Shown: piece after piece, positions 52,206-61,683 of the stretch | How the letters are laid out: every line of letters starts with the position of its first letter | How positions within the stretch are numbered: position 1 is the stretch's first letter | Assembly: GCF_003008575.1 (NCBI RefSeq) | Contig: NZ_CP027667.1 | Coordinates: forward strand, 1,306,501-1,370,500 | DNA length: 64,000 nt | Reading direction: 5' to 3' | Source: Melaminivora suipulveris | GTDB lineage: Bacteria > Pseudomonadota > Gammaproteobacteria > Burkholderiales > Burkholderiaceae_C | Notes under the pieces: generated by a model | What the model saw: the letters and a program-made list of their open reading frames with translations, nothing else | Told to the model about the DNA's origin: nothing | The model's database searches: none | Translations under genes and position numbers: made by a program

Positions 52206-53510
52206 ATGACACACGACAGCAGCACCCGGCGCACCGAGCGCGCCCTGGCCGCGATTGAGGCGGCCGGCGACGAAGGCCGGCGGATTTTCACCCGTGTTTA
52301 CCAACAGGCCGCCCTGCAGGCTGCCCGCGCGGCCGATGAGCGCGCCGCCAGCGGCATCACTCTGGGCCCGCTGGACGGGCGCATCGTCTCCATCAAGGAT
52401 TTGTTGGACGTGGCGGGCGAGCCGACCACCGCCGGCTCCGTCGCCCTGAAGGACGCCCCGCCCGCCGCGCAGGACGCCGTCGTGGTGCAGCGCCTGCGCG
52501 CGGCCGGCTGCGTGATCATCGGCAAGACCAACATGACCGAGTTCGCCTTCTCCGGCATCGGCATCAATCCGCACTACGGAACGCCAGGCAACGCGCACGA
52601 CGCCAGCCGCATCCCCGGCGGCTCGTCCAGCGGCGCGGGCGTGAGCGTGGTGCGCGGCATGGCCGAGATCGCCATCGGCACCGACACGGGCGGCTCCATC
52701 CGCATCCCGGCGGCGCTGGCAGGCATCGCCGGCTTCAAGCCCACGCAGGCGCGTGTGCCTCGAAGCGGCGCGCTGCCCCTGTCATACACGCTGGACACCA
52801 TCGGCCCGCTGGCCGCGAGCGCCCTGGACTGCGCGCGTACCGATGCCGTGCTGGCCGGCAAGCCGTGGCAGCCGCTGCCGGCGCGCCAGGCGAGCGGCCT
52901 GCGCATAGGAGTGCCGCGCGGCTGGCTGCTCTCCGACGCGGACGCCGAAGTGCTGGCCGCTTTCGAGCGGGTACTCGGCACCCTGTCGCGCGCCGGTGCG
53001 CGCCTGGCCGATCTGCAACTGGACGAATGGCTGATGGCGCCGGCGCGCGTGCAGCAAGGCGGCTCGCTGGCGTCGGCCGAGGCGGCGCACGTCCATCGCG
53101 AACTGCTGGCCCGCTCGCCCGAACTGCTGGATCCGCGCGTGCTGGCGCGCATCCAGCCGGGCCTGAGCGTGCCCGCGCCGCACTACGTCGGCGTGCTGCA
53201 GGCGCGCGCGCAGTTGCAGCGCGAGCTCGACGCGCAGCTGCTGGACGTGGACCTGCTGGCCCTGCCCACCGTGCCCATCCTGCCGCCGCGCATCGACGAG
53301 CTGACGAAGGACGACGCAGCCTTCATGCGCGCCAATGCGCTGGTGCTGCGCAACCCGTCGGTGTTCAACTTCTATGACCTGCCGGCGCTGTCGCTGCCCG
53401 CCGGCCGCGCAGGCAGCCTGCCGTTCGGCCTGATGCTGGTCGCGCAGCGCGGGCGCGACCGCGAATTGCTGGCGCTCGCCGCCGCGCTGCAAAAGCTGGA
53501 CTGGCGCTGA
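52206..53510 (+). CDS. amidase signature family protein
   Basis: A 434-residue amidase. The Ser-cisSer-Lys triad is visible: Lys in [15 protein letters not shown], cis-Ser in [11 protein letters not shown], and the nucleophile Ser in [15 protein letters not shown]. The C-terminal [20 protein letters not shown] closes the family fold. The activity might be on amides, allophanate or glutaminyl-type substrates; not assignable here. It is divergent from htpG, with about 120 bp shared upstream DNA. Confidence 0.9.
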   Translation: MTHDSSTRRTERALAAIEAAGDEGRRIFTRVYQQAALQAARAADERAASGITLGPLDGRIVSIKDLLDVAGEPTTAGSVALKDAPPAAQDAVVVQRLRAAGCVIIGKTNMTEFAFSGIGINPHYGTPGNAHDASRIPGGSSSGAGVSVVRGMAEIAIGTDTGGSIRIPAALAGIAGFKPTQARVPRSGALPLSYTLDTIGPLAASALDCARTDAVLAGKPWQPLPARQASGLRIGVPRGWLLSDADAEVLAAFERVLGTLSRAGARLADLQLDEWLMAPARVQQGGSLASAEAAHVHRELLARSPELLDPRVLARIQPGLSVPAPHYVGVLQARAQLQRELDAQLLDVDLLALPTVPILPPRIDELTKDDAAFMRANALVLRNPSVFNFYDLPALSLPAGRAGSLPFGLMLVAQRGRDRELLALAAALQKLDWR

Positions 53511-53514
53511 GGCT

Positions 53515-54087
53515 TCAGGCCTTCTCGCGCATGGGCTGGAGTGCCCTAGCCCAGCGCAGCATTTCGTCCAGCATGGTCTTGGCGGACGCGTCGATCAGCT
53601 CGTTGGACTCGAATGCCGCGCCGTGCTTGACGTGGTTGGATACCGAGGGGATGGCCACCGACTCCACCATGGGCATCATCTTCAGCGTGGTCGTGTGCAG
53701 CCGCGCCATCTGCACCGCGCGCAGGCCGCCCGAGACGCCGCCATAACTCACGAAACCGCAGGGCTTGTAGTTCCACTCGTTGTAGACGTAGTCCAGCGCG
53801 TTGACCAGCGAGGGCGGCGGCATGTAGTTGTACTCCGGCGTGACGAACACATAGGCGTCGGCCGCGGCGACGCTCTCGCTCCAGCGCTTGGTGTGCGCGT
53901 GCTGGTATTGCTGCATGCGCGGGTGCTTGGGTTCGTCGTACAGGGGCAGGCCGAAGTCGGCCAGATCGACGAGCTGCACGTCGAAGCCGGCGTGCTCCTT
54001 TGCGTATTGTTGGAACCACTGCGCCACCGGCAGGCCGACGCGGCCGGGACGGGTGCTGCAAACGATGACCTGGAGCTTGAGTGCCAT
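53515..54087 (-). CDS. NADPH-dependent FMN reductase family protein
   Basis: A 190-residue flavodoxin-like reductase. The phosphate-binding start VIVCSTRPGRVGLPVAQWF, the isoalloxazine-contact motif FVTPEYNYMPPPSLVNALDYV and GFVSYGGVSGGLRAVQ are the family marks. It probably reduces flavin, quinone or azo compounds with NAD(P)H. It is the last gene of a three-gene minus-strand run after two pirin genes, 56 bp from the nearer one. Confidence 0.88.
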   Translation of the reverse strand: MALKLQVIVCSTRPGRVGLPVAQWFQQYAKEHAGFDVQLVDLADFGLPLYDEPKHPRMQQYQHAHTKRWSESVAAADAYVFVTPEYNYMPPPSLVNALDYVYNEWNYKPCGFVSYGGVSGGLRAVQMARLHTTTLKMMPMVESVAIPSVSNHVKHGAAFESNELIDASAKTMLDEMLRWARALQPMREKA

Positions 54088-54143
54088 GAGTTTTCCTATT
54101 TTTGGTCGTTGAAAGGGAGGGGGGAATGGTTCGCCGGCGGCGC

Positions 54144-55043
54144 TCAGGACATGGCCGGCGCGCTGGGCCGGGGGCCATCCGGCAGCGGGATGAATTCCTG
54201 GTCGTCGGCGTCGGGCAGCTTCATGCGGCCGGCCTCCCAGTCGGCGGCGGCCTGCGCCAGGCGCTCCTTGGACGAGGAGACGAAATTCCAGTAGATGTGG
54301 CGCTCGCCGATGGGCTCGCCGCCCAGCACCATCACGCTCGACGGCTCCACGGCGCGCAGCCTGGAGGCATCGGCGCCCAGCACCAGCATCCGGCCGGCCT
54401 GGTAGCGCTGGCCGCCGAGCTCCACCGCGCCGGTCGCGATGTACAGCGCGCGCTCGGCGTGGCCGCTCGGGATCTCGGCCGTCGCGCCCGCCTGCACGTC
54501 CAGGTGCGCATAGAAAAGCGGCGAATGCGTGGCCGCGCCTGCCGTCAGGCCATAGGCGCTGCCGGCGATCAGGCGGCCCTCCACGCCGCCCTCGCTCCAC
54601 TGCGGCAGGTCGCTGCCCTCGTGGTGCGAAAACGATGGGTCGGATTCCTCGAACTCCCTGGGCAGCGCAACCCAGGCCTGGATGCCGTGCAGGTGGTCGC
54701 CCACGGCGCGGGCTTTCTCAAAGCGCTCGCTGTGCGTGACGCCGCTGCCGGCGGTCATCCAGTTGACCTCGCGCGGGCGGATGGCCTGCTGGTAGCCGAT
54801 GCTGTCGCGGTGCATCATCTCGCCGGCGAACAGGTAGGTCACGGTGGACAGGCCGATGTGCGGGTGCGGGCGCACGTCCACGCTGCGGTCCACACCGGCG
54901 GCCAGATCGAGCGGCCCCATGTGGTCGAAGAAGATGAAGGGGCCGACCATGCGCCGCTTGGCAAAGGGCAGCACGCGCCCAACCTCGAAGCCGCCGCCCA
55001 GGCTGCGGCGGCGCTGCTCGATCACCATGTCCACTGTGCTCAT
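54144..55043 (-). CDS. pirin family protein, first
   Basis: A 299-residue bicupin. The pirin metal site His residues lie in VRPHPHIGLSTVTYLFAGEMMHRD, followed by VNWMTAGSGVTHSE. The C-terminal cupin has HAERALYIATGAVELGG and MVLGGEPIGERHIYWNFVSSS. Some bacterial pirins act as quercetinases or regulators; the role here is not known. It belongs to the pirin-pirin-flavin reductase run controlled perhaps by the divergent LysR. Confidence 0.88.
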   Translation of the reverse strand: MSTVDMVIEQRRRSLGGGFEVGRVLPFAKRRMVGPFIFFDHMGPLDLAAGVDRSVDVRPHPHIGLSTVTYLFAGEMMHRDSIGYQQAIRPREVNWMTAGSGVTHSERFEKARAVGDHLHGIQAWVALPREFEESDPSFSHHEGSDLPQWSEGGVEGRLIAGSAYGLTAGAATHSPLFYAHLDVQAGATAEIPSGHAERALYIATGAVELGGQRYQAGRMLVLGADASRLRAVEPSSVMVLGGEPIGERHIYWNFVSSSKERLAQAAADWEAGRMKLPDADDQEFIPLPDGPRPSAPAMS

Positions 55044-55114
55044 GTCGTCTCTCCTTGGGTTGCCCGTCGTGGCCGGGCTTGACACCGACCGCGCCGACCT
55101 GCGCTTGCCGCGCT

Positions 55115-55996
55115 TCAGACCGCAGCCACCGGCGCCGCCTTGGCGAAGCGGCCGCTGTTGAAGTCCTCGATCGCCTGGCGGATCTCGGCCTGGCTGTTCA
55201 TCACGAACGGACCATAGCCGACGATGGGCTCCTCGATCGGCTCGCCGGTCAGCACCAGCAGACGGGACGCGCCGTCGGCGTGGATCGCCACGTCGCTGCC
55301 ATCGCGGCTGAGCAGCACCATCTGCGCCTCGCCCGCCGGCTGCGTGCCGCCCACCGTCACATGGCCGGTCAGCACGACGACCATGCTGGTGTGGCCCTCG
55401 GGCAGCTCCAGCGTCAGCTCGGCGTCGGCCGCCAGAGCCACGTCCCAGACGTTCACGGGCGTGAAGGTCCTGGCCGGCCCCCTGGCGCTGCCATATTCGC
55501 CCGCGATGACCCGCGCCGTGCCCGCGCCGTCCGGCAGATCGACGACCGGGATGTCGGCGTTCGTGATGGCCTGGTAGCCCGCCGGCTCGCCCTTGTCCCT
55601 GGCTGGCAGATTGACCCAGAGCTGGACCATGCGAAACGGCCCGCCCGCCCTGGCGAAGGCTGGCGAGTGGTATTCCTCGTGCACGATGCCGCCGGCAGCC
55701 GTCATCCACTGCACGTCGCCGGGGCCGATCACGCCGCCATTGCCGGCGCTGTCGCGGTGCTCGACCTCGCCGTCGTAGACGATGGTCACGGTCTCGAAAC
55801 CGCGGTGCGGGTGCTGGCCCACGCCGCGCCGGGCCTGGGTCGGCTCGAAGGTGTGCGGCCCGGCGTAGTCGAGCAGCAAAAACGGGCTGATGCGCGAGCC
55901 CATGTCGTGATAGGAAAACAGCGAGCGCACCGGAAACCCGTCGCCCACCCAGTGGCCGCGCTCGTTGCCAAAGCGGCCGAGAACTCTCTTGGTCAT
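55115..55996 (-). CDS. pirin family protein, second
   Basis: A 293-residue bicupin with the pirin blocks GVGQHPHRGFETVTIVYDGEVEHRD and VQWMTAAGGIVHEEYHS, carrying the His ligands and the distal Glu. C-terminal features are TSMVVVLTGHVTVGG and GEPIEEPIVGYGPFVMNS. It differs considerably from the neighbouring pirin, so the pair is not a recent duplication. It is the first gene of the minus-strand operon, 120 bp from the LysR start. Confidence 0.88.
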   Translation of the reverse strand: MTKRVLGRFGNERGHWVGDGFPVRSLFSYHDMGSRISPFLLLDYAGPHTFEPTQARRGVGQHPHRGFETVTIVYDGEVEHRDSAGNGGVIGPGDVQWMTAAGGIVHEEYHSPAFARAGGPFRMVQLWVNLPARDKGEPAGYQAITNADIPVVDLPDGAGTARVIAGEYGSARGPARTFTPVNVWDVALAADAELTLELPEGHTSMVVVLTGHVTVGGTQPAGEAQMVLLSRDGSDVAIHADGASRLLVLTGEPIEEPIVGYGPFVMNSQAEIRQAIEDFNSGRFAKAAPVAAV

Positions 55997-56098
55997 CGCC
56001 TTTCCTCCTTGTTGCGCCCAGGATGCCCCAGGCTTGGTTTGATGATTGGAAGATAGTGGCGCAACGATGCGTTTGAAGCAGGCAAAATTTCGACGCTA

Positions 56099-56116
56099 CG
56101 TCCTATCATCAGGACG
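56099..56116. promoter_or_regulatory. short palindrome at the LysR start
   Basis: CGTCCT ATCATC AGGACG is a perfect 6-bp dyad immediately before the LysR ATG. It could be an autoregulatory or operator half of the divergent pirin-LysR control region. The spacing is atypical for a LysR T-N11-A box, so the assignment is weak. Confidence 0.3.
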
Positions 56117-57055
56117 ATGCAGGACTTGAACGACCTCCAATACTTCGCCGCCGTGGTCGAGCACGGGGGTTTTGCCGCCGCCGGGCGGGCGCTGGGCGTG
56201 CAAAAGTCCCGCCTCAGCCGGCGCGTGCTGGCGCTGGAGGAACGCCTGGGCGTGCGGCTGCTCAACCGCTCGTCGCGGCGCTTTTCGGTCACCGAGGTTG
56301 GGCGCGAGGTCCATGAGCGCTGCCGCGCCATGCTGATCGAGGCCGAAGCCGCCGAGCAGGCCGCCCTGCAAATGCACGCCGAGCCGCGCGGCGTGGTGCG
56401 CATGAGCTGCCCCAGCGGCCTGCTGACCTTTGGCTACGGCGAGATGCTGGCGCGCTTCATGGCGCAGCACCCGCAGGTCGAAGTGCATCTGGAGAGCACC
56501 GGCCGGCGCGTGGACGTGATCGCCGAGGGTGTCGACGTGGCGATCCGCGTGCGCTTTCCGCCGCTGGAATCGACCGAGCTGGTCATGCGGCGGCTGGACG
56601 AGAGCACGCAGTGCCTGGTCGCCAGCCCCTCGCTGGTGGCAGCGCCCCTGCAATCCCCCACCGACCTGGAGAACCTGCCCAGCCTGGACTTGGCGCCGCC
56701 TCGTGGCCGGCACGCCTGGCAGCTGCACCATGCGGACGGGCGGGTCGCCACCATCGCCCACCAGCCCCGGCTGGTCACGGGTGACATGTCGGTGCTGCGC
56801 GCTGCGGCCATCGCCGGGGTGGGCGTGGTGCAGCTGCCGACCATCTTCATCTGGGACGACGTGCAGGCCGGCCGCCTGTTGCACGTGCTGCCGACATGGC
56901 GGCCGCGTGCGGGCATCGTGCACGCGGTGTTTGCCTCGCGCCGCGGGCTGCTGCCGGCGGTGCGGGCGCTGGTGGATTTCCTTGCGGCCGAGTGCGCCGC
57001 GCGCCGCAGCAGCGTCGAGCGCGGCTTGGTGGAGGGTGGCGCGCAGCGGGAATGA
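56117..57055 (+). CDS. LysR-family transcriptional regulator
   Basis: A 312-residue LysR regulator. The winged helix (DLQYFAAVVEHGGFAAAGRALGVQKSRLSRRVLALEERLGVRLL) is at the N-terminus, and the effector domain extends from about residue 92 (RGVVRMSCPSGLLTFGYG) to the C-terminus. The diagnostic block RVDVIAEGVDVAIRVRFPPLE is that of the DsdC/AaeR-like group that controls small redox enzymes. Divergent placement from the pirin/flavin reductase operon points to these genes as targets. Confidence 0.92.
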   Translation: MQDLNDLQYFAAVVEHGGFAAAGRALGVQKSRLSRRVLALEERLGVRLLNRSSRRFSVTEVGREVHERCRAMLIEAEAAEQAALQMHAEPRGVVRMSCPSGLLTFGYGEMLARFMAQHPQVEVHLESTGRRVDVIAEGVDVAIRVRFPPLESTELVMRRLDESTQCLVASPSLVAAPLQSPTDLENLPSLDLAPPRGRHAWQLHHADGRVATIAHQPRLVTGDMSVLRAAAIAGVGVVQLPTIFIWDDVQAGRLLHVLPTWRPRAGIVHAVFASRRGLLPAVRALVDFLAAECAARRSSVERGLVEGGAQRE

Positions 57056-57152
57056 CAGGGGCAGTGCGGCCTGCCCGCTGCAGCCCCGGCATGCGACACA
57101 AGCTGTCGGACCCCCGGCCCATCATGCGTCCCCTGTTGATACAGGAGATGCC

Positions 57153-59252
57153 ATGCCCCGTCACGTCCCCCGCTCCTCGCGCAGCGCGATGCCCGCCGAC
57201 CGGTCCGACGCCATCACCCGCCTGTGGCTGCTGCGCATGCTGCAGGACCTGGGCGGCTACAAGCAGTGGATCCGCCCGCACGACTTCGGCAACGACAAGC
57301 TGGCCCGTGCGCTGGGCCTGGAGCATTGGCTCGAAGACGAGGGCGGCCGCATTTTCGACGCCAAGGCCGTGCGCCAGGAGTTGCGCCAGATGCACGCCCA
57401 GGCGCAGCGCCGCGCGCGCGGCACCCAGGTGGCGCCGGCGCTGCGCCGCAACGTCGCCCAGCTTGCCGCGCTGGCGCATCTGAGCGAGGCCGACTGCCGC
57501 ATCCTGGAGTTCGCCTGCTGCGTGCACGCCGACTCGCTGCTGGAAGACGCCACCGACATGTTCGGCGACCTGACGGCGGCGCAGGTGGCGGCCTGCCTGG
57601 CCAGCATCCTGGACCTGCCCGCCGACACGGTGCGCGCGGCGCTGGCGCCCCAGTCGGTGCTGGCGCGCACCGGCCTGCTGACGCTGGACCGCAGCGGCCG
57701 CGGCTGGCTGCGCAGCCGGCTCGATCTGCTGTCGGGCAACTTTGCCGAACTGATGCAGACCGAAGCCGCCGACGTGCTGCACTTGCTGCGCGGCAAGGTC
57801 AGCGTGGCCGGGCCGGCGCGGCTGGCGCTGGACGACTACGGCCATATCCAGCCGCAGCTGGATATCGCCCTGCCCTACCTGCGCCAGACCCTGGACGCGC
57901 GCGGGCGCGGCGTCAACCTGTTCATCCACGGCACGCCCGGCACCGGCAAGACCGAGCTGGCGCGCACCCTGGCGCGGCAACTGGACTGCGAACTGTTCGA
58001 AGTCGCCAGCGAGGACGACGACGGCGACCCCACCAGCGCCGAGCGCCGTCTGCGCGCCTTCCGCGCGGCGCAGAGTTTTTTCGCCAGCCGCCGCGCCCTG
58101 CTGGTGTTCGACGAGGCCGAGGACGTGTTCAACGACAGCAGCAGCCCTTTCGGCGGCAAGAGCACGGCGCAGCTGCACAAGGCCTGGATCAACCGCATGC
58201 TGGAGGACAACCCGGTGCCGGTGCTATGGCTGTCCAACAGCGGGGCGCTGGACGCCGCCTTCATCCGGCGCTTCGACATGGTGTTCGAGCTGCCCGTGCC
58301 GCCGCAGCGCCAGCGCCAGCGCATCGTGCGCCAGCAGTGCGCCGGGCTGCTGGACGACGTGGCGGTCGAGCGCATGAGCGCCATCGAAGCGCTGGCCCCG
58401 GCCGTGGTGGCCCGCGCCGCGCAGGTGGTGCGCCGCATCGGGGACGCGCAGCCGGCGCAGCAGGCCTCGCAGGCGCTGGAGCGGCTGGTGGACAACACCT
58501 TGCAGGCCCAGGGGCACAGGGGGTTGGCGCAGCACGGCGCGGCGCGCCTGCCCGAGATCTACGACCCGGCCTTCCTCCACGCCGACGCGGACCTGGCCGC
58601 CATCGCCCGCGGCATCGCCGCGCAGCGCAGCGCCCGCCTGTGCCTGTACGGCCCGCCGGGCACCGGCAAGACGGCCTACGGACGCTGGCTGGCGCAGGAG
58701 CTGGACGCGCCGCTGCTGGTGCGGCGCGCGTCGGACCTGCAGTCCAAGTGGGTCGGCGAGTGCGAGAAGAACATCGCCCGTGCCTTCGAGGAAGCGCGCC
58801 ACGGCGGCGCCGTGCTGCTGATCGACGAGGTGGACGGCTTCCTGCAGGACCGCTGCGGCGCGCAGCGCAGCTGGGAGGTCAGCCAGGTCAATGAAATGCT
58901 GACGCAGATGGAGGCTTTCGAAGGCGTCTTCATCGCCTCGACCAACCTCATGCAGGGGCTGGACCAGGCGGCGCTGCGGCGCTTCGACTTGAAGGTGAAG
59001 CTGGACTGGCTGCGGCCGGCGCAGGCGTGGGAGCTGCTGGTCCGCCATTGCCGGCAGCTGGGGCTGGCAGCGCCCGAGGCCGACGAACAGGCCCGGCTGG
59101 CGCGTCTGGCGCAACTGGCCCCCGGCGATTTCGCCGCGGTCGTGCGGCAAAGCCGCTTCAAGCCGCTGCCTGATGCCGCGACACTGGTGACGGCGCTGGC
59201 AGCCGAGTGCGCGCTCAAGGAGGGCAGCCATGCCAGCATCGGGTTCGTGTAA
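57153..59252 (+). CDS. tandem AAA ATPase
   Basis: A 699-residue protein with two AAA modules. The N-terminal about 230 residues are helical (for example LRRNVAQLAALAHLSEADCR) and unlike the ATPase part. Module 1 has Walker A GTPGTGKTELAR (about 260) and Walker B LLVFDEAEDVF (about 315). Module 2 has GPPGTGKTAYGR (about 500), the LQSKWVGECEKNIARAF pore-loop-like region and Walker B LLIDEVDGFL (about 555), followed by FIASTNLMQGLDQAALRRFDLKV with sensor 1 and arginine finger. It resembles unfolding or remodelling ATPases, but I know no assigned function. CAGGAG precedes the ATG. Confidence 0.8.
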   Translation: MPRHVPRSSRSAMPADRSDAITRLWLLRMLQDLGGYKQWIRPHDFGNDKLARALGLEHWLEDEGGRIFDAKAVRQELRQMHAQAQRRARGTQVAPALRRNVAQLAALAHLSEADCRILEFACCVHADSLLEDATDMFGDLTAAQVAACLASILDLPADTVRAALAPQSVLARTGLLTLDRSGRGWLRSRLDLLSGNFAELMQTEAADVLHLLRGKVSVAGPARLALDDYGHIQPQLDIALPYLRQTLDARGRGVNLFIHGTPGTGKTELARTLARQLDCELFEVASEDDDGDPTSAERRLRAFRAAQSFFASRRALLVFDEAEDVFNDSSSPFGGKSTAQLHKAWINRMLEDNPVPVLWLSNSGALDAAFIRRFDMVFELPVPPQRQRQRIVRQQCAGLLDDVAVERMSAIEALAPAVVARAAQVVRRIGDAQPAQQASQALERLVDNTLQAQGHRGLAQHGAARLPEIYDPAFLHADADLAAIARGIAAQRSARLCLYGPPGTGKTAYGRWLAQELDAPLLVRRASDLQSKWVGECEKNIARAFEEARHGGAVLLIDEVDGFLQDRCGAQRSWEVSQVNEMLTQMEAFEGVFIASTNLMQGLDQAALRRFDLKVKLDWLRPAQAWELLVRHCRQLGLAAPEADEQARLARLAQLAPGDFAAVVRQSRFKPLPDAATLVTALAAECALKEGSHASIGFV

Positions 59253-59263
59253 GCAAGAACGGT

Positions 59264-59330
59264 CGCTTTTTTTTGGTCAAAATGGCCTTCAGTCGGCGTC
59301 AATCAATCGCCTGCAGCTATCAAAACAGGA
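59264..59330 (-). repeat. interspersed repeat copy 12 (intergenic, antisense)
   Basis: Minus-strand form: TTTTGATAGCTGCAGGCGAT, then TGATTGACGCCGACTGAAGG, then CCATTTTGACCAAAAAAAAG. It carries the in-frame TGA of the intergenic type. It separates the AAA gene from the DUF262 gene; the T-rich end following the AAA stop might also help end transcription. Confidence 0.75.
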
Positions 59331-59375
59331 GGAAACCCGCCTCCTTTCGCAACCGCTCGGCAGCACCCACCAGCC

Positions 59376-61649
59376 ATGACCCAAGCTGAAGACACCCACG
59401 TCCTGCGTCTGCGCGACATCGCCGCCTGGCAGTTCCCGCAGCTCGCAGAGGGCGGGCGCCCCATCGTGGCGGCCATCCCTTCCCTGCAGCGCGGCGCGGT
59501 CTGGAAGCCGCAGCAAGTCGAGCTGCTGTGGGATTCGATACTGCGCGGTTTTCCGGTCGGGTCGCTGGTCGTGAGCCCGGTGCTCGTCGGGCAGGAGCCC
59601 CGCTCCGGCAGGCACGGCCCGGGCTGGTCGAAAGATCGCATCACCCACCATCTGCTCGACGGCCAGCAGCGCTGCAACGCCATCGCGCTGGGCTTTCAGG
59701 ACCATCTGGCAGACGCCGAGGCCGACCCGGACAGCACGCTGTGGCTGGACCTGGCGCCGCAGGCCCACTTTGCGCCCAACAGCAGCCGCGCCTTTTTGGT
59801 GCGCCTGTGCAGCAGCGCCCATCCCTGGGGCTATGGCACCCAGGACCCGCCAGATGTCTGCATCCTGAAAGCCCACCAGATACGCGAGGCGCTGCGCGAC
59901 GACTACCGGCTGCCCCTGCAGCCCCAGGACCTCGACTACCAGCGCCCTCGCCCAAAGGACACCTGGCCTCACAAAGCGGGCGTGCCGGTGCCGCTGTCGT
60001 GGCTGCTGCAGTGCGCCGCCGAGAGCCAGAGCGAAAGTGCGCTGTGGCTGGCGCTGCAGGCACGGCTGGAGCGGCGCTTCATGATCGGTGCATTGGACGA
60101 GCGCCACTGGGCCAGCAAGGCGCATCGCTTTCTGCAGCAAGCCGACCGGGCGGCCTTGCAGGACCTGGCCGAGGCATTGCACGCGGTGGCGAGCGCGCGG
60201 ATCGTCGCCCTGGCGGTGAGTCCACGCGCGCTCTCGCGCAGCACGCGCCAGGAGGACGCCAGCGACGCCGCCGCGCCAGAAGCCGGCCAGCGCATCGCCA
60301 ACGTCGAGCACCTGTTTCAGCGCCTGAACGCGGGCGGCACCGAACTGCGCGGGGACGAGCTGCTGTATTCCATGATCAAGGCCTACTGGCCAGGCATCGA
60401 GACCACGATCGACGCCCTGCCCTCCAGGCCACCTGCCACGCAGGTGGCGCTGCTGGGCACGCGCGTCGCCCTGTCCGATGCCGGCGAGGGCGGTCCTCGC
60501 GGAGCGCTGAGCGTCACCCAGCTGCGCGCCATGGCCCACCCGGCGCAGACCCGCAAGCCCGAGCTGCACGCACGCGAGCGTCAGCGCATCGAGGACATGT
60601 TCGACCTGCGCCGCTCCTGTGCCGGCGACCCGGCGCACATCGCCCGGATATTGAAGGTGGTCGATGGCTGGCTGCTCTACGACGCCCAGCACAACCCCTG
60701 GGGCTTGCCGCCGGCGCTGCGCTCGCAAATGGCCGAGAAGTGCCCCGAGGTGTTTTTCTTCCTGATGCTGGTGGCGCGCGAAGCCCTGTCACAGCCGGAC
60801 GATCTGCAGCCCGGCGAGACCGTGCGCCGCCGCCTGGTCGGGCTCGCCAGCGCCATCCACTGGTTCGGCCTGGACACCCCCGCCGCCGTGCGGGAGCTGT
60901 GGAAGATGGGATCGCCAAGAGACTGGCTGCAGCCGCGCACTTTCGAAGGCGCGTTGGCGCGGCTCAAGAATCTGGGCGAAGCCCGCAGCGGCGTCGCACC
61001 CCTGCTTTCCCCCGCGCAGCTGGCGGAGGTCATCGAAGCGCCCAGCGCGCAGACGCTGAAGGACTGGGACTGGTGGCACACATTGATCGCCAGCCCCACT
61101 GCCGACCAGAAAGAGCAGGGCGAGCGCCAGGCGCGCTATTGGCCGCTGCTGAAGAAGCTGCCCTACTGCCAGCCGCTGCTGATGTATGCCCAACGGGCCT
61201 GGATGGCGCGGCGCTTCGCCTACGACCCGCACGTCAACGCTTTCTGGGACGAGCACAACCGGCCCTGGGACTTCGATCACATCCTGCCGCAGTCCTATTT
61301 CACCGACAAGCGCGGCACCGAGTACATGGCCGTGTGCCAGCGCTGGGGGCACACCATCGGCAACCTGCATATCGTGCGCTTCGAGGAAAACCGCAGCCGC
61401 CAGGACCGCGCGGCATCGGAAAGCATCGCCTGCGACCATCTGGAGCTGGCCTGGCTGCGCGATGGCGAGGGGCGGGATCTGCGCCCGGCCTTTTCCCTCG
61501 ACCATGGCGACGTGCGCGGCAATGGCCGGGATAGGCCGATGGACGAGCAACGCGACAGGGTGCTGGGCTTCGTGCATGCTGCCCGCACGCGCCTGCTGCG
61601 CGTCTACTCGGAGTGGTATGCGCAACTGGACATCGAGGTCATGCTGTAG
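59376..61649 (+). CDS. DUF262 protein with C-terminal HNH-like domain (GmrSD-like)
   Basis: A 757-residue protein. The N-terminal DUF262 domain, a ParB/Srx-like NTPase fold, shows VAAIPSLQRGAVWKPQQVELLWDSILRGFPVGSL and ITHHLLDGQQRCNAIALGF (the DGQQR motif), then the block LFQRLNAGGTELRGDELLYSMIK. The C-terminal region has WDFDHILPQSYF followed by GHTIGNLHIVRFEENRSRQD, an HNH or DUF1524-like nuclease site (DHI...GNL..N). This domain pairing is typical of GmrSD/type IV restriction and other phage defence proteins. The start is the ATG at 59376. It follows the AAA gene by 123 bp. Confidence 0.8.
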   Translation: MTQAEDTHVLRLRDIAAWQFPQLAEGGRPIVAAIPSLQRGAVWKPQQVELLWDSILRGFPVGSLVVSPVLVGQEPRSGRHGPGWSKDRITHHLLDGQQRCNAIALGFQDHLADAEADPDSTLWLDLAPQAHFAPNSSRAFLVRLCSSAHPWGYGTQDPPDVCILKAHQIREALRDDYRLPLQPQDLDYQRPRPKDTWPHKAGVPVPLSWLLQCAAESQSESALWLALQARLERRFMIGALDERHWASKAHRFLQQADRAALQDLAEALHAVASARIVALAVSPRALSRSTRQEDASDAAAPEAGQRIANVEHLFQRLNAGGTELRGDELLYSMIKAYWPGIETTIDALPSRPPATQVALLGTRVALSDAGEGGPRGALSVTQLRAMAHPAQTRKPELHARERQRIEDMFDLRRSCAGDPAHIARILKVVDGWLLYDAQHNPWGLPPALRSQMAEKCPEVFFFLMLVAREALSQPDDLQPGETVRRRLVGLASAIHWFGLDTPAAVRELWKMGSPRDWLQPRTFEGALARLKNLGEARSGVAPLLSPAQLAEVIEAPSAQTLKDWDWWHTLIASPTADQKEQGERQARYWPLLKKLPYCQPLLMYAQRAWMARRFAYDPHVNAFWDEHNRPWDFDHILPQSYFTDKRGTEYMAVCQRWGHTIGNLHIVRFEENRSRQDRAASESIACDHLELAWLRDGEGRDLRPAFSLDHGDVRGNGRDRPMDEQRDRVLGFVHAARTRLLRVYSEWYAQLDIEVML

Positions 61650-61683
61650 GGCCTGTTAACGCCGTGGAGAAAGAGCACGAGAC

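Noticed and set aside
54144..55996. Recent tandem duplication of the pirin gene
   Set aside because: The two proteins share only family motifs and differ over most of their length, so they are old paralogues or separate acquisitions.
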